From contig JAZKYY010000011.1 of assembly GCA_045612365.1 (NCBI GenBank), positions 62,001 to 126,000 of the forward strand: a stretch of 64,000 nt of DNA, given 5' to 3'. Source of the DNA: RGIG9608 sp045612365. GTDB taxonomy: Bacteria > Bacteroidota > Bacteroidia > Bacteroidales > Paludibacteraceae. Below are positions 33,829 through 43,812 of this stretch, in pieces; position 1 is the stretch's first letter, and each line of letters starts with the position of its first letter. Position numbers and translations under genes: made by a program. The notes under the pieces were generated by a model. That model was not told where the DNA came from. It saw nothing but the letters and a program-made list of their open reading frames with translations, and ran no database searches.

Positions 33829-34527
33829 ATGGGTAAACTTACAAAAAATCAGAAGTTAGCTTTAGAGAAGATTGAAGCTGGGAAATCGTATACTCTAAAA
33901 GAAGCTGCTAATTTGGTGAAAGAAATAACAACAACTAAATTTGATGCTTCGGTAGATATTGATGTACGTTTGGGCGTTGATCCTCGTAAAGCAAACCAAA
34001 TGGTTCGTGGTGTAGTTTCATTGCCTAATGGAACGGGAAAACAAGTAAGAGTTCTTGCATTGTGTACTCCCGACAAAGAAGCTGAAGCTCAACAAGCTGG
34101 AGCTGATTATGTCGGTCTTGATGAATATATTGAAAAGATAAAGGGTGGTTGGACTGATATTGATGTAATCATTACTATGCCATCTGTTATGGGAAAAATT
34201 GGTGCTTTAGGACGTGTTTTAGGCCCAAGAGGTTTGATGCCAAATCCTAAAAGCGGTACAGTTACCATGGAGATAGGTAAAGCTGTTGCAGAAGTAAAAC
34301 AAGGTAAAATCGACTTTAAGGTTGATAAAGCTGGCATAGTACACACTTCTATTGGAAAAGTGTCTTTTTCAGCAGAACAAATTGTTGAAAATGCGAAAGA
34401 ATTTATGGCTACAATCATGAAATTGAAACCATCTTCGGCTAAAGGAACTTATGTGAAGAGTGTTTATCTTTCTAGTACAATGAGCCCGGGTATTAAAATT
34501 GATACCAAATCTGTAGAAGAAAATTAA
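33829..34527 (+). CDS. rplA: 50S ribosomal protein L1
   Basis: The L1-stalk protein, 232 residues. Signature regions: VDIDVRLGVDPRKANQMVRG, then MGKIGALGRVLGPRGLMPNPKSGTV. In other bacteria L1 also autoregulates its own operon by binding mRNA near rplK; no obvious mimic of the rRNA site was identified here by eye. Confidence 0.98.
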   Translation: MGKLTKNQKLALEKIEAGKSYTLKEAANLVKEITTTKFDASVDIDVRLGVDPRKANQMVRGVVSLPNGTGKQVRVLALCTPDKEAEAQQAGADYVGLDEYIEKIKGGWTDIDVIITMPSVMGKIGALGRVLGPRGLMPNPKSGTVTMEIGKAVAEVKQGKIDFKVDKAGIVHTSIGKVSFSAEQIVENAKEFMATIMKLKPSSAKGTYVKSVYLSSTMSPGIKIDTKSVEEN

Positions 34528-34541
34528 AAACGGACGAGAGT

Positions 34542-35054
34542 ATGAAAAAAGAAGAAAAAAGCGCACTTATCGCACAGTTACAAGAGGTTCTTGGTGCTTA
34601 TGCACACTTCTATTTGACAGACACTGAAGGTTTGAATGCGGAGCAAACAAGTGCTTTGCGTCGTGCTTGTAATAAAGAAGATATTAAATTGCTTGTAGTA
34701 AAAAATACTTTGTTACGTAAAGCATTAGAAGGTCTTGATACTGATTTCGCACCTCTTTACGATAGTTTGAAAAACAACACAGCTTTAATGCTTTCTAATA
34801 CAGGTAATGCTCCTGCTAAACTTATAAAAGAATTTGGTAGCAAAAATGCAAAACCAATTTTGAAAGCTGCATATGTTGAAGAAAGTTTCTATGGTGCAGA
34901 TCAATTAGAAACTCTTGTATCTATTAAGAGTAAAAACGAACTTATCGCAGACGTTATTGCATTGTTGCAATCTCCTGCTAAGAACGTATTGTCCGCACTC
35001 CAATCTGGAGGAAATACATTGCATGGTGTATTGACTACACTTGCTGAAAGATAA
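34542..35054 (+). CDS. rplJ: 50S ribosomal protein L10
   Basis: Base of the L7/L12 stalk, 170 residues. The core ALRRACNKEDIKLLVVKNTLLRKALEG is conserved. The gene follows rplA by only 14 bp, so the long L10-binding leader that regulates rplJL in proteobacteria and Firmicutes cannot exist at this position. Confidence 0.97.
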   Translation: MKKEEKSALIAQLQEVLGAYAHFYLTDTEGLNAEQTSALRRACNKEDIKLLVVKNTLLRKALEGLDTDFAPLYDSLKNNTALMLSNTGNAPAKLIKEFGSKNAKPILKAAYVEESFYGADQLETLVSIKSKNELIADVIALLQSPAKNVLSALQSGGNTLHGVLTTLAER

Positions 35055-35096
35055 TTTTAGTAATTAATAAAAATAACAATTAAAAAATTAAATAAA

Positions 35097-35471
35097 ATGG
35101 CAGATTTAAAAGCTTTTGCAGAACAATTAGTTAACTTGACAGTTAAAGAAGTAAACGAGTTAGCTGAAATTTTGAAAAACGAATATGGTATCGAACCAGC
35201 AGCTGCAGCTGTAGCAGTAGCAGCTCCTGCAGCAGGTGGTGCTTCAGCAGTTGAAGAAAAAACATCTTTTGATGTTATCTTGAAATCAGCTGGTGCAAAT
35301 AAACTTGCAATCGTTAAGTTGGTTAAAGAGTTGACAGGTCTTGGCTTGAAAGAAGCTAAAGATATCGTTGATGCTGCTCCTTCTGCAATCAAAGAAGGTG
35401 TAACAAAAGACGAAGCAGAATCTCTTCAAAAACAACTTACTGAAGCTGGAGCTGAGATTGAACTTAAGTAA
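35097..35471 (+). CDS. rplL: 50S ribosomal protein L7/L12
   Basis: The stalk protein that recruits elongation factors, 124 residues. N-terminal dimerisation helix hairpin, Ala-rich hinge (AAAAVAVAAPAAGGASA), then the C-terminal domain (KTSFDVILKSAGANKLAIVKLVKELTGLGLKEAKDIVD). Followed by an attenuator-like hairpin before rpoB. Confidence 0.98.
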   Translation: MADLKAFAEQLVNLTVKEVNELAEILKNEYGIEPAAAAVAVAAPAAGGASAVEEKTSFDVILKSAGANKLAIVKLVKELTGLGLKEAKDIVDAAPSAIKEGVTKDEAESLQKQLTEAGAEIELK

Positions 35472-35498
35472 ATCAGTTTCCTGATTTTCAGGACTTTT

Positions 35499-35537
35499 GG
35501 TTTGGAATCCCGTTGCGACGGGACTCTAAACCTTTTT
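35499..35537 (+). terminator. Attenuator or processing hairpin between rplL and rpoB
   Basis: GGTTT (35499-35503) pairs with AAACC (35528-35532) and TCCCGT (35508-35513) with ACGGGA (35518-35523), capped by a TGCG loop and followed by five T. Since rpoB has no separate promoter in sight, it most likely reduces, not blocks, readthrough. Confidence 0.72.
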
Positions 35538-35576
35538 ATGTTAAAAAAATAAGTTCAAAAATTTAAAAGCGAAACA

Positions 35577-38500
35577 ATGGCTTTACAAACTGAAAATCAA
35601 AGAATTAACTTTTCTTCCATCAAAAATCCTTTGGATTATCCAGATTTTTTGGAAGTACAATTGAAATCATTTAAAGATTTCTTCCAATTAGATACATCCC
35701 CTGAAAAAAGAAAAAATGAGGGATTGTACAAGGTGTTTTCAGAAAACTTTCCTATTGAAGACACTCGAAATAATTTTTGTTTAGAATTTTTAGATTACTA
35801 TATAGATCCACCACGTTATACAATCGATGAATGTATAAAACAAGGATTGACATATAGTGTTCCGTTGAAAGCGAAATTGAAATTGTATTGTAAAGATCCT
35901 GAACATGAGGATTTTGAGACACAAATACAAGACGTTTTCTTGGGACAGGTTCCCTATATGACCGAAAAAGGAACGTTTGTTATTAATGGTGCAGAACGTG
36001 TTATCGTTTCTCAGTTACATCGTTCTCCAGGTGTGTTCTTTGGACAAAGTTTACATGCAAACGGAACAAAACTTTATTCGGCACGTATTATCCCATTTAA
36101 GGGATCTTGGATTGAATTTGCAACAGACATTAATAATGTGATGTATGCATATATCGATCGTAAGAAGAAGTTACCAGTTACAACTCTTCTTCGTGCTATT
36201 GGATACGAGAGTGACCGAGATATTTTGGAAATTTTCGGTTTAGCAGAAGAGGTAAAAGTTAATAAAACTAACCTCAAAAAAACAATTGGTCGTAAGTTAG
36301 CTGCTCGTGTTTTGAAACCTTGGATTGAAGACTTGGTTGATGAAGATACTGGAGAAGTAACTTCATTGGAGCGTAATGAAATTCTTGTTGAACGCGAAAC
36401 TATCATAGAAGATTCTCATATTGAACTTATTTTGGAATCGGGAGCAAGTACAATTCTTCTCCACAAAGATGATTTGAACTTGAATGATTACGCAATTATT
36501 TATAATACGCTTCAAAAAGATACGACTAATTCAGAGAAGGAAGCTATTTCTTATATTTATCGTCAATTGCGTAACGCTGATCCTGCTGACGATGTACAAG
36601 CACGAGAAATGATTAACGGTTTGTTCTTCTCGGAAAAACGTTACGATTTGGGAGAAGTTGGTCGTTTTCGTATAAATAGAAAATTAGGATTAACAACAGA
36701 TATCGATGTCAGTGTTTTGACAAAAGAAGATATTGTTGAAATCATTAAATATTTGATAGAGTTAATTAATTCAAAAGCAGAAGTTGATGATATTGACCAC
36801 TTGAGTAATCGTCGTGTGCGTACAGGAGGTGAGCAATTGTATAACCAATTTGGAATAGGTTTACTTCGTATGGCGCGTACAATTCGAGAAAGAATGAACG
36901 TGCGCGATAATGAAGTGTTTACTCCTATTGACTTGATTAATGCAAATACAATATCATCTGTAATTAACTCGTTCTTTGGAACGAATGCCTTGTCGCAGTT
37001 TATGGATCAAACCAATCCATTGGCTGAGATTACTCATAAACGTCGTCTTTCTGCTCTTGGTCCTGGAGGTCTTTCTCGTGATCGTGCGGGATTTGAGGTT
37101 CGTGACGTTCATTATACTCACTATGGTCGTTTATGTCCAATTGAAACTCCAGAAGGTCCAAATATTGGTTTGATTTCTTCGTTGTGTATTTATGCAAAAA
37201 TCAATCAACTTGGATTTATTGAAACTCCATATCGTAAAGTTGCAAATGGTTCTGTTGATTTGTCGGCTGAAGGTATTTCTTACTTGACCGCAGAAGAGGA
37301 AACAGGAAAAATTATTGCACAAGGGAATGCTCCCTTGAATGAAGAAGGCGGTTTTATTCTTTCAAGAGTAAAATCTCGTCAGGATGCAGATTATCCTGTC
37401 GTTGCTCCAGGAGATGTTGAGTTGATGGACGTGTCTCCTCAACAAATTGCATCAATTGCAGCAGCGTCTATTCCTTTCTTAGAGCACGATGATGCTAACC
37501 GTGCTTTGATGGGTTCTAACATGATGCGTCAGGCAGTTCCTATTCTTCGTCCTGAAGCGCCTATTGTAGGAACAGGAATTGAAGCTAGAACTGTACAAGA
37601 TTCTAGAACTCAAATTGTTGCAGAAAGAAATGGTACTGTGGTTTATGTTGATGCAGAACGTATAAAAGTAGAATATGATTTAACAGAGGACGAAAAATTT
37701 GTAAGTTTTGACGATGATGTTAAAGAATATTTGTTGCCAAAATTCCAACGTACAAATCAAGATACTACCATAGACTTGCGTCCAATTGTTAAAAAAGGAG
37801 ACAAAGTTGTTGCTGGTCAGATTCTTACAGAAGGTTATGCTACTCAAAACGGAGAGTTGGCTTTAGGACGAAACTTGACAGTGGCTTTCCTTCCTTGGAA
37901 AGGTTACAACTATGAGGATGCAATTGTGTTGAACGAACGTATTGTGCGTGAAGATATATTTACTTCAGTTCATGTGAGTGAATATTCTTTGGAGGTTCGT
38001 GAAACTAAGCGTGGTTTAGAAGAATTGACTTCTGATATTCCAAATGTAAGTGAAGAAGCTACAAAAGATTTGGATGAAAACGGAATCATTCGTGTCGGTG
38101 CTTATGTAGAACCTGGTTCTATTATGGTTGGAAAGATTACTCCAAAAGGAGAATCTGATCCTTCTCCAGAAGAAAAGTTATTGCGTGCAATCTTTGGCGA
38201 TAAAGCTGGAGATGTTAAAGATGCATCTTTGAAGGCGTCTCCTTCTCTTTCTGGTGTAGTAATTGATACTTCTTTATATTCAAAAGTTATTAAAGACCGA
38301 AAAGATAAACAAAATAATAAAGCGTTAAGTGCAGCATTAGATGCTGAGTTTGAGAAAGAGGTGGCTAAGTTGAAGTTGCTTTTGGTTGAAAAGTTGAATA
38401 CTTTGATTAATGGTCGTTCTGCTCAAGGAATAAAAGACTTTTTGGGTTCTGTAGTTGTTCTAAAAGGAACTAAATTTACTCAGAAGTTATTGAATGAAAT

Positions 38501-39389
38501 TGACTTTTTGAATGTTCAATTGACAAAATGGACTACAGACGAAAGCAAGAATGAGTTGGTTAGAGCTACTATCTTGAACTATATCAAGAAGTATAAAGAA
38601 GCTGATGCTCGCTTAAAACGTAAAAAATATAATTTGACAATCGGGGACGAACTTCCTTCAGGAATCGTTCAATTGGCAAAAGTCTATATTGCGAAAAAAC
38701 GTAAAATTCGTGTTGGTGATAAGATGGCTGGACGCCACGGAAACAAAGGTATTGTTTCTCGTATTGTTCGTCAAGAAGATATGCCTTTCTTAGCTGATGG
38801 TACTCCTGTAGATATTTGTTTGAATCCTCTTGGTGTGCCTTCTCGTATGAACTTGGGACAGATTTTTGAAACTGTTCTTGGTTGGGCAGGAAAAGAATTG
38901 GGTGTGAAATTTGCAACTCCAATTTTTGATGGTGCATCGATTGATGATTTGAATGAATGGACGGAGAAAGCAAACGTTCCAAATTACGGAAAGACATATT
39001 TGTATGACGGTGGAACAGGGGAACGTTTTGACCAACCAGCAACAGTAGGTGTGATTTATATGCTGAAATTGGGTCACATGGTTGATGACAAGATGCATGC
39101 TCGTTCAATAGGTCCATACTCATTGATTACGCAACAACCTCTTGGTGGTAAAGCTCAATTTGGAGGTCAGCGTTTCGGAGAAATGGAGGTTTGGGCATTG
39201 GAAGCTTTCGGTGCATCTCACGTGTTGCAAGAGATTTTGACTGTAAAATCGGACGATGTAATGGGTCGTGCAAAAGCTTACGAAGCAATTGTAAAAGGAG
39301 ATCCTATGCCAACACCAAATATTCCAGAGTCGCTCAATGTGTTGTTGCATGAGTTAGCTGGATTGGGATTAAGCCTCAAATTTGATTAA
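35577..39389 (+). CDS. rpoB: DNA-directed RNA polymerase subunit beta
   Basis: Catalytic beta subunit, 1270 residues. Recognisable regions: LGQVPYMTEKGTFVINGAERVIVSQLHRSPGVFF, the rifampicin-region FFGTNALSQFMDQTNPLAEITHKRRLSALGPGGLSRDRAGFEVRDVH, GYNYEDAIVLNE, KMAGRHGNKG, and the C-terminal GGKAQFGGQRFGEMEVWALEA. In the rifampicin pocket the susceptible-type residues Asp (FMDQ), His (THKRR) and Ser (RRLSALGPGG) are all present. It is read through from rplL past a hairpin and precedes rpoC by 29 bp. Confidence 0.98.
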   Translation: MALQTENQRINFSSIKNPLDYPDFLEVQLKSFKDFFQLDTSPEKRKNEGLYKVFSENFPIEDTRNNFCLEFLDYYIDPPRYTIDECIKQGLTYSVPLKAKLKLYCKDPEHEDFETQIQDVFLGQVPYMTEKGTFVINGAERVIVSQLHRSPGVFFGQSLHANGTKLYSARIIPFKGSWIEFATDINNVMYAYIDRKKKLPVTTLLRAIGYESDRDILEIFGLAEEVKVNKTNLKKTIGRKLAARVLKPWIEDLVDEDTGEVTSLERNEILVERETIIEDSHIELILESGASTILLHKDDLNLNDYAIIYNTLQKDTTNSEKEAISYIYRQLRNADPADDVQAREMINGLFFSEKRYDLGEVGRFRINRKLGLTTDIDVSVLTKEDIVEIIKYLIELINSKAEVDDIDHLSNRRVRTGGEQLYNQFGIGLLRMARTIRERMNVRDNEVFTPIDLINANTISSVINSFFGTNALSQFMDQTNPLAEITHKRRLSALGPGGLSRDRAGFEVRDVHYTHYGRLCPIETPEGPNIGLISSLCIYAKINQLGFIETPYRKVANGSVDLSAEGISYLTAEEETGKIIAQGNAPLNEEGGFILSRVKSRQDADYPVVAPGDVELMDVSPQQIASIAAASIPFLEHDDANRALMGSNMMRQAVPILRPEAPIVGTGIEARTVQDSRTQIVAERNGTVVYVDAERIKVEYDLTEDEKFVSFDDDVKEYLLPKFQRTNQDTTIDLRPIVKKGDKVVAGQILTEGYATQNGELALGRNLTVAFLPWKGYNYEDAIVLNERIVREDIFTSVHVSEYSLEVRETKRGLEELTSDIPNVSEEATKDLDENGIIRVGAYVEPGSIMVGKITPKGESDPSPEEKLLRAIFGDKAGDVKDASLKASPSLSGVVIDTSLYSKVIKDRKDKQNNKALSAALDAEFEKEVAKLKLLLVEKLNTLINGRSAQGIKDFLGSVVVLKGTKFTQKLLNEIDFLNVQLTKWTTDESKNELVRATILNYIKKYKEADARLKRKKYNLTIGDELPSGIVQLAKVYIAKKRKIRVGDKMAGRHGNKGIVSRIVRQEDMPFLADGTPVDICLNPLGVPSRMNLGQIFETVLGWAGKELGVKFATPIFDGASIDDLNEWTEKANVPNYGKTYLYDGGTGERFDQPATVGVIYMLKLGHMVDDKMHARSIGPYSLITQQPLGGKAQFGGQRFGEMEVWALEAFGASHVLQEILTVKSDDVMGRAKAYEAIVKGDPMPTPNIPESLNVLLHELAGLGLSLKFD

Positions 39390-39418
39390 TAATCAACCTT
39401 TTAAAGTTTTAAGAGATT

Positions 39419-42400
39419 ATGGCGTTTAAGAAAGAAAGTAAAATAAAAAATAAATTCTCAAAAATATCCATTGGATTGGCTTCTGCTGAAGAAATCTTGG
39501 AATCTTCTTATGGCGAAGTTCTAAAACCAGAAACAATCAATTATCGTACTTATAAACCTGAACGTGATGGATTGTTCTGTGAACGAATCTTCGGACCAAC
39601 AAAAGATTACGAATGTCATTGTGGAAAGTACAAAAGAATCCGTTATAAAGGTATTGTATGTGACCGTTGTGGCGTAGAAGTTACTGAGAAAAAAGTTCGT
39701 CGTGAACGTGCCGGTCATATTCAGTTGGTTGTTCCGATTGCTCATATTTGGTATTTCCGTTCTTTGCCAAACAAAATGGGATATCTGTTGGGAATGCCAA
39801 GTAAAAAGTTGGACAGTATTATTTATTATGAAAAATATGTAATCATCCAACCTGGTATTTTGGAAGGTCAAGAAGGTATTGCTGTTGGCGAAACAATGAC
39901 TGAGGAAGAATACTTGAACTTGATTGATACTTTGCCAAGAGAAAATCAATTTCTTGATGATTCTGATCCTAATAAATTTATTGCAAAAATGGGAGCTGAG
40001 GCTATTCATGATTTGCTTGTTCGTTTGGATTTGGATTCTCTTTCTTATCAATTGAGAAATGAGGCAAATACTTCAACTTCTCAACAACGTAAGAGCGATG
40101 CTTTGAAACGTTTGCAAGTAATTGAGGCATTTAGAGGTGCTCGTCATCGTAATCGTCCAGAATGGATGATTATGAAGGTAATCCCTGTTATTCCTCCAGA
40201 ATTGCGTCCATTGGTTCCACTTGATGGGGGACGTTTTGCAACTTCTGATTTGAATGACCTTTATCGTCGTGTAATTATTCGGAACAATCGTTTGAAACGT
40301 TTGCTTGAAATTAAAGCTCCTGAAGTTATTTTGCGCAATGAAAAACGTATGCTTCAAGAAGCTGTTGATTCGTTGTTTGATAACTCTCGTAAGGCAAGCG
40401 CTACAAAAACAGACTCAAATAGAGCATTGAAGTCACTTTCTGATTCGTTGAAAGGAAAACAGGGTCGTTTCCGCCAGAACCTTCTCGGTAAACGTGTTGA
40501 CTATTCGGCTCGTTCGGTAATTGTTGTAGGTCCAGAACTAAAAATGCACGAGTGCGGACTTCCAAAAGGTATGGCTGTTGAACTTTACAAACCATTTATT
40601 ATTAGAAAATTAATTGAACGTGGTATTGTAAAAACTGTTAAATCAGCTAAAAAGATTGTTGATAGAAAAGATGAAGTAGTTTGGGATATTCTTGAATATG
40701 TAATGCAAGGTCATCCAGTTCTTTTGAACCGTGCTCCGACTTTGCACCGCTTGGGTATTCAAGCATTTCAACCTAAGTTGATAGAAGGAAAGGCAATTCA
40801 GCTTCACCCATTGGCTTGTACGGCGTTCAATGCCGACTTTGATGGTGACCAAATGGCTGTTCACTTGCCATTAGGAAATGAAGCTATTTTGGAAGCTCAA
40901 TTATTGATGTTGGCTTCTCATAATATCTTGAATCCTGCTAATGGTGCTCCAATTACTATTCCTTCTCAGGACATGGTTCTTGGTTTGTATTATATCACTA
41001 AAGAAAGAAGTGGAGTTAGGGGCGAAGGTCTTAAATTCTACTCTCCAGAAGAAGTTCGAATCGCTTATAACGAAGGAAAACTTGATATTCACGCCAAAAT
41101 TTCAGTGCGTATCAATGATTTAGATGAAAATAATCAAGTTGTTAATAAAATTATAGAAACTACTCCAGGTCGTGTATTTGTGAATGAATTTGTTCCTGAA
41201 AATGTAGGTTTCATAAATGAATTATTGTCAAAAAAATCTCTTCGTTCAATTATTACGCGAGTTATTGAGAATTGTGGAGTTGCTAAAACTGCAGAGTTCC
41301 TTGATAATATTAAGAACTTGGGTTATAAGATGGCTTTCCAAGGAGGTCTTTCTTTCAACTTGGGAGATGTAATCATTCCTGCTGAAAAAGCAGATTTGGT
41401 TCAAAAAGGTTATAGTGAAGTGGAAGAGGTTTTGAATAACTACAATATGGGATTCATTACATTTAATGAACGTTATAACCAGATTGTAGATATTTGGACT
41501 CGTGTAAATAAAGATTTGTCTTCTCAATTGATGAAGCAATTGTCTTCTGATAATCAAGGATTCAACTCCGTGTATATGATGTTGGATTCTGGTGCTCGTG
41601 GTTCTAAAGACCAGATCAGTCAGCTTTCTGGTATGCGTGGTTTGATGGCAAAACCTCAAAAAGCAGGTGCCGAAGGTGGTCAGATTATTGAAAACCCTAT
41701 TCTTGCCAACTTTAAAGAAGGTTTGTCTGTGTTGGAATACTTTATTTCAACTCACGGTGCTCGTAAAGGTTTGGCTGATACCGCTTTGAAAACTGCCGAT
41801 GCAGGATATTTGACTCGTCGTTTGGTTGACGTTTCACATGATGTGATTATTAATGAAGAAGATTGTGGAACATTGCGTGGTCTTGTTGCTACAGAGTTGA
41901 AAAACAATGAAGATGTTGTTGCTTCTCTAGAAGAACGTATATTAGGACGTGTTTCTGTTCATGACGTGATACATCCTTTGACTGGAGAGTTAATTGTTAA
42001 GTCTGGAGAAGAAATTGATGAAAAAGCAGCGAAGATTATACAAGAATCTCCAATCGAACAAGTAGAAATTCGTTCGGTATTAACTTGCGAATCAAAACAA
42101 GGCGTTTGTGCTAAATGTTATGGTCGTAACTTGGCAACAGGACGAATGGTTCACAAAGGAGAGGCAGTAGGTGTTATTGCAGCTCAGTCTATTGGAGAAC
42201 CTGGTACTCAGTTGACGTTGCGTACGTTCCACGCTGGGGGTATCGCATCAAACGTTGCTACTGAAAATAGTATTACTGCTCGTTACGATGGTTTACTTGA
42301 AATTGATGAGTTGAGAACCGTTGATGTTGAAGAAAACGGTGAAAAATATCAGATAGTGATAGGTCGTTTAGGTGAGATGAAAATTATCGAACCTAATACT

Positions 42401-43681
42401 AAAATCGTATTGTCTTCACAAAATATTCCTTATGGTTCTAAATTGTTTGTTCAAAATGGAACAAAGATTGAAAAAGGAACAAAAATTTGTGAATGGGATC
42501 CGTTTAATGCTATCATTATTTCTGAGTTGGAAGGTAAAATCCAGTTTGAAAATATCATCGAAAATGTGACTTATAAAGTAGAATCGGATGAAGCAACTGG
42601 TTTGCGTGAAAAGATTATTATTGAATCGAAAGACAAAAATAAATTGCCTTCATTGCAGGTTGTTGATAATTCTGGAGAAATCCTAAAAACTTACAACTTG
42701 CCAGTAGGAGCTCACTTGATGATTGAAGAGGGGGATAAAATAAAAGCGGGTCAGCTTTTGATTAAGATTCCTCGTGTAGTAGGTAAGGCGGGTGATATCA
42801 CTGGAGGTCTTCCTCGAGTAACAGAATTGTTTGAGGCAAGAAATCCATCTAATCCTGCTATTGTCTCTGAAATTGATGGTGAAGTAACGTTTGGTAAAAT
42901 CAAACGAGGAAATAGAGAAATTGTTGTTACATCACGTTTGGGAGAGGTTAGAAAACACCTTGTTCCATTGTCAAAACAACTTTTGGTCCAAGAAAATGAT
43001 TATATCCGTGCCGGAATGCCTCTTTCTGATGGAGCAATTACTCCTTCTGATATTTTGGCAATCAAAGGTCCTACTGCAGTTCAGGAGTACATTGTGAATG
43101 AAGTTCAAGACGTATATCGTTTGCAAGGTGTAAAAATCAATGATAAACACTTTGAGGTCATAGTTCGTCAAATGATGCGTAAGGTTGAAATTGAGGAACC
43201 AGGCGATACCATATTCTTGGAAAAACAAATCGTAAACAAAAATGAGTTTATGGAGGAAAACGATAGAATTTGGGGTAAAAAAGTTGTTGTTGATGCAGGA
43301 GATTCAGAAAACCTACAACCAGGTCAAATTGTAACAGTAAGAAAATTGCGTGATGAAAATAGTATGTTGAAGCGTAAGGACTTACGTTTGGTTGAAGTTC
43401 GTGATGCAAATCCTGCAATTTCTAGCCAAGTATTACAAGGTATTACTAAAGCGGCATTGCAAACAACAAGTTTTATGTCAGCAGCATCTTTCCAAGAAAC
43501 TACTAAAGTTTTGAACGAAGCCGCTATTAGTGCAAAAACAGATACTCTATCTGGTATGAAGGAAAATGTAATTTGCGGTAAATTGATTCCTGCTGGAACA
43601 GGTATGAAGGACTTTAATAGAAAGATTGTTTGTTCAAGAGAAGATTATGAAAAAGTTTTAGCTTCTGAAAAAGAGGATTAA
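39419..43681 (+). CDS. rpoC: DNA-directed RNA polymerase subunit beta'
   Basis: Beta' subunit, 1420 residues. The N-terminal zinc ribbon (CHCGKYKRIRYKGIVCDRCG) has four cysteines. The active-site Mg2+ motif NADFDGDQMAVHLP is intact, as are the bridge-helix and trigger-loop region (GEPGTQLTLRTFHAGG) and the second zinc site CESKQGVCAKCYG. The region between trigger-loop halves carries the Bacteroidota-type insertion of about 200 residues. Gene end is marked by a terminator. Confidence 0.98.
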   Translation: MAFKKESKIKNKFSKISIGLASAEEILESSYGEVLKPETINYRTYKPERDGLFCERIFGPTKDYECHCGKYKRIRYKGIVCDRCGVEVTEKKVRRERAGHIQLVVPIAHIWYFRSLPNKMGYLLGMPSKKLDSIIYYEKYVIIQPGILEGQEGIAVGETMTEEEYLNLIDTLPRENQFLDDSDPNKFIAKMGAEAIHDLLVRLDLDSLSYQLRNEANTSTSQQRKSDALKRLQVIEAFRGARHRNRPEWMIMKVIPVIPPELRPLVPLDGGRFATSDLNDLYRRVIIRNNRLKRLLEIKAPEVILRNEKRMLQEAVDSLFDNSRKASATKTDSNRALKSLSDSLKGKQGRFRQNLLGKRVDYSARSVIVVGPELKMHECGLPKGMAVELYKPFIIRKLIERGIVKTVKSAKKIVDRKDEVVWDILEYVMQGHPVLLNRAPTLHRLGIQAFQPKLIEGKAIQLHPLACTAFNADFDGDQMAVHLPLGNEAILEAQLLMLASHNILNPANGAPITIPSQDMVLGLYYITKERSGVRGEGLKFYSPEEVRIAYNEGKLDIHAKISVRINDLDENNQVVNKIIETTPGRVFVNEFVPENVGFINELLSKKSLRSIITRVIENCGVAKTAEFLDNIKNLGYKMAFQGGLSFNLGDVIIPAEKADLVQKGYSEVEEVLNNYNMGFITFNERYNQIVDIWTRVNKDLSSQLMKQLSSDNQGFNSVYMMLDSGARGSKDQISQLSGMRGLMAKPQKAGAEGGQIIENPILANFKEGLSVLEYFISTHGARKGLADTALKTADAGYLTRRLVDVSHDVIINEEDCGTLRGLVATELKNNEDVVASLEERILGRVSVHDVIHPLTGELIVKSGEEIDEKAAKIIQESPIEQVEIRSVLTCESKQGVCAKCYGRNLATGRMVHKGEAVGVIAAQSIGEPGTQLTLRTFHAGGIASNVATENSITARYDGLLEIDELRTVDVEENGEKYQIVIGRLGEMKIIEPNTKIVLSSQNIPYGSKLFVQNGTKIEKGTKICEWDPFNAIIISELEGKIQFENIIENVTYKVESDEATGLREKIIIESKDKNKLPSLQVVDNSGEILKTYNLPVGAHLMIEEGDKIKAGQLLIKIPRVVGKAGDITGGLPRVTELFEARNPSNPAIVSEIDGEVTFGKIKRGNREIVVTSRLGEVRKHLVPLSKQLLVQENDYIRAGMPLSDGAITPSDILAIKGPTAVQEYIVNEVQDVYRLQGVKINDKHFEVIVRQMMRKVEIEEPGDTIFLEKQIVNKNEFMEENDRIWGKKVVVDAGDSENLQPGQIVTVRKLRDENSMLKRKDLRLVEVRDANPAISSQVLQGITKAALQTTSFMSAASFQETTKVLNEAAISAKTDTLSGMKENVICGKLIPAGTGMKDFNRKIVCSREDYEKVLASEKED

Positions 43682-43706
43682 AATAATATCTGAAAAAGAG
43701 TAAAAT

Positions 43707-43740
43707 AAAGGGAGAATAAATTGTTCTCCTTTTATTTTTT
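43707..43740 (+). terminator. Terminator of the tuf-rpoC cluster
   Basis: AAAGGGAGAA (43707-43716) pairs with TTCTCCTTTT (43724-43733) including one G-U, followed by a T-rich tail. Confidence 0.88.
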
Positions 43741-43784
43741 GTAAATAATTAATCTTAAATGTTAATAAAAATAAAAATAATTTA

Positions 43785-43792
43785 TAAATTTG
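43785..43792 (+). promoter_or_regulatory. -7 element for the outer-membrane barrel gene
   Basis: TAAATTTG matches TAnnTTTG and lies 20 bp before the preferred ATG (43813). No TTG is present at the ideal distance. Its location inside the longer open frame argues against the upstream start. Confidence 0.5.
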
Positions 43793-43812
43793 TAGCGTTT
43801 ATAGAAAATTTT

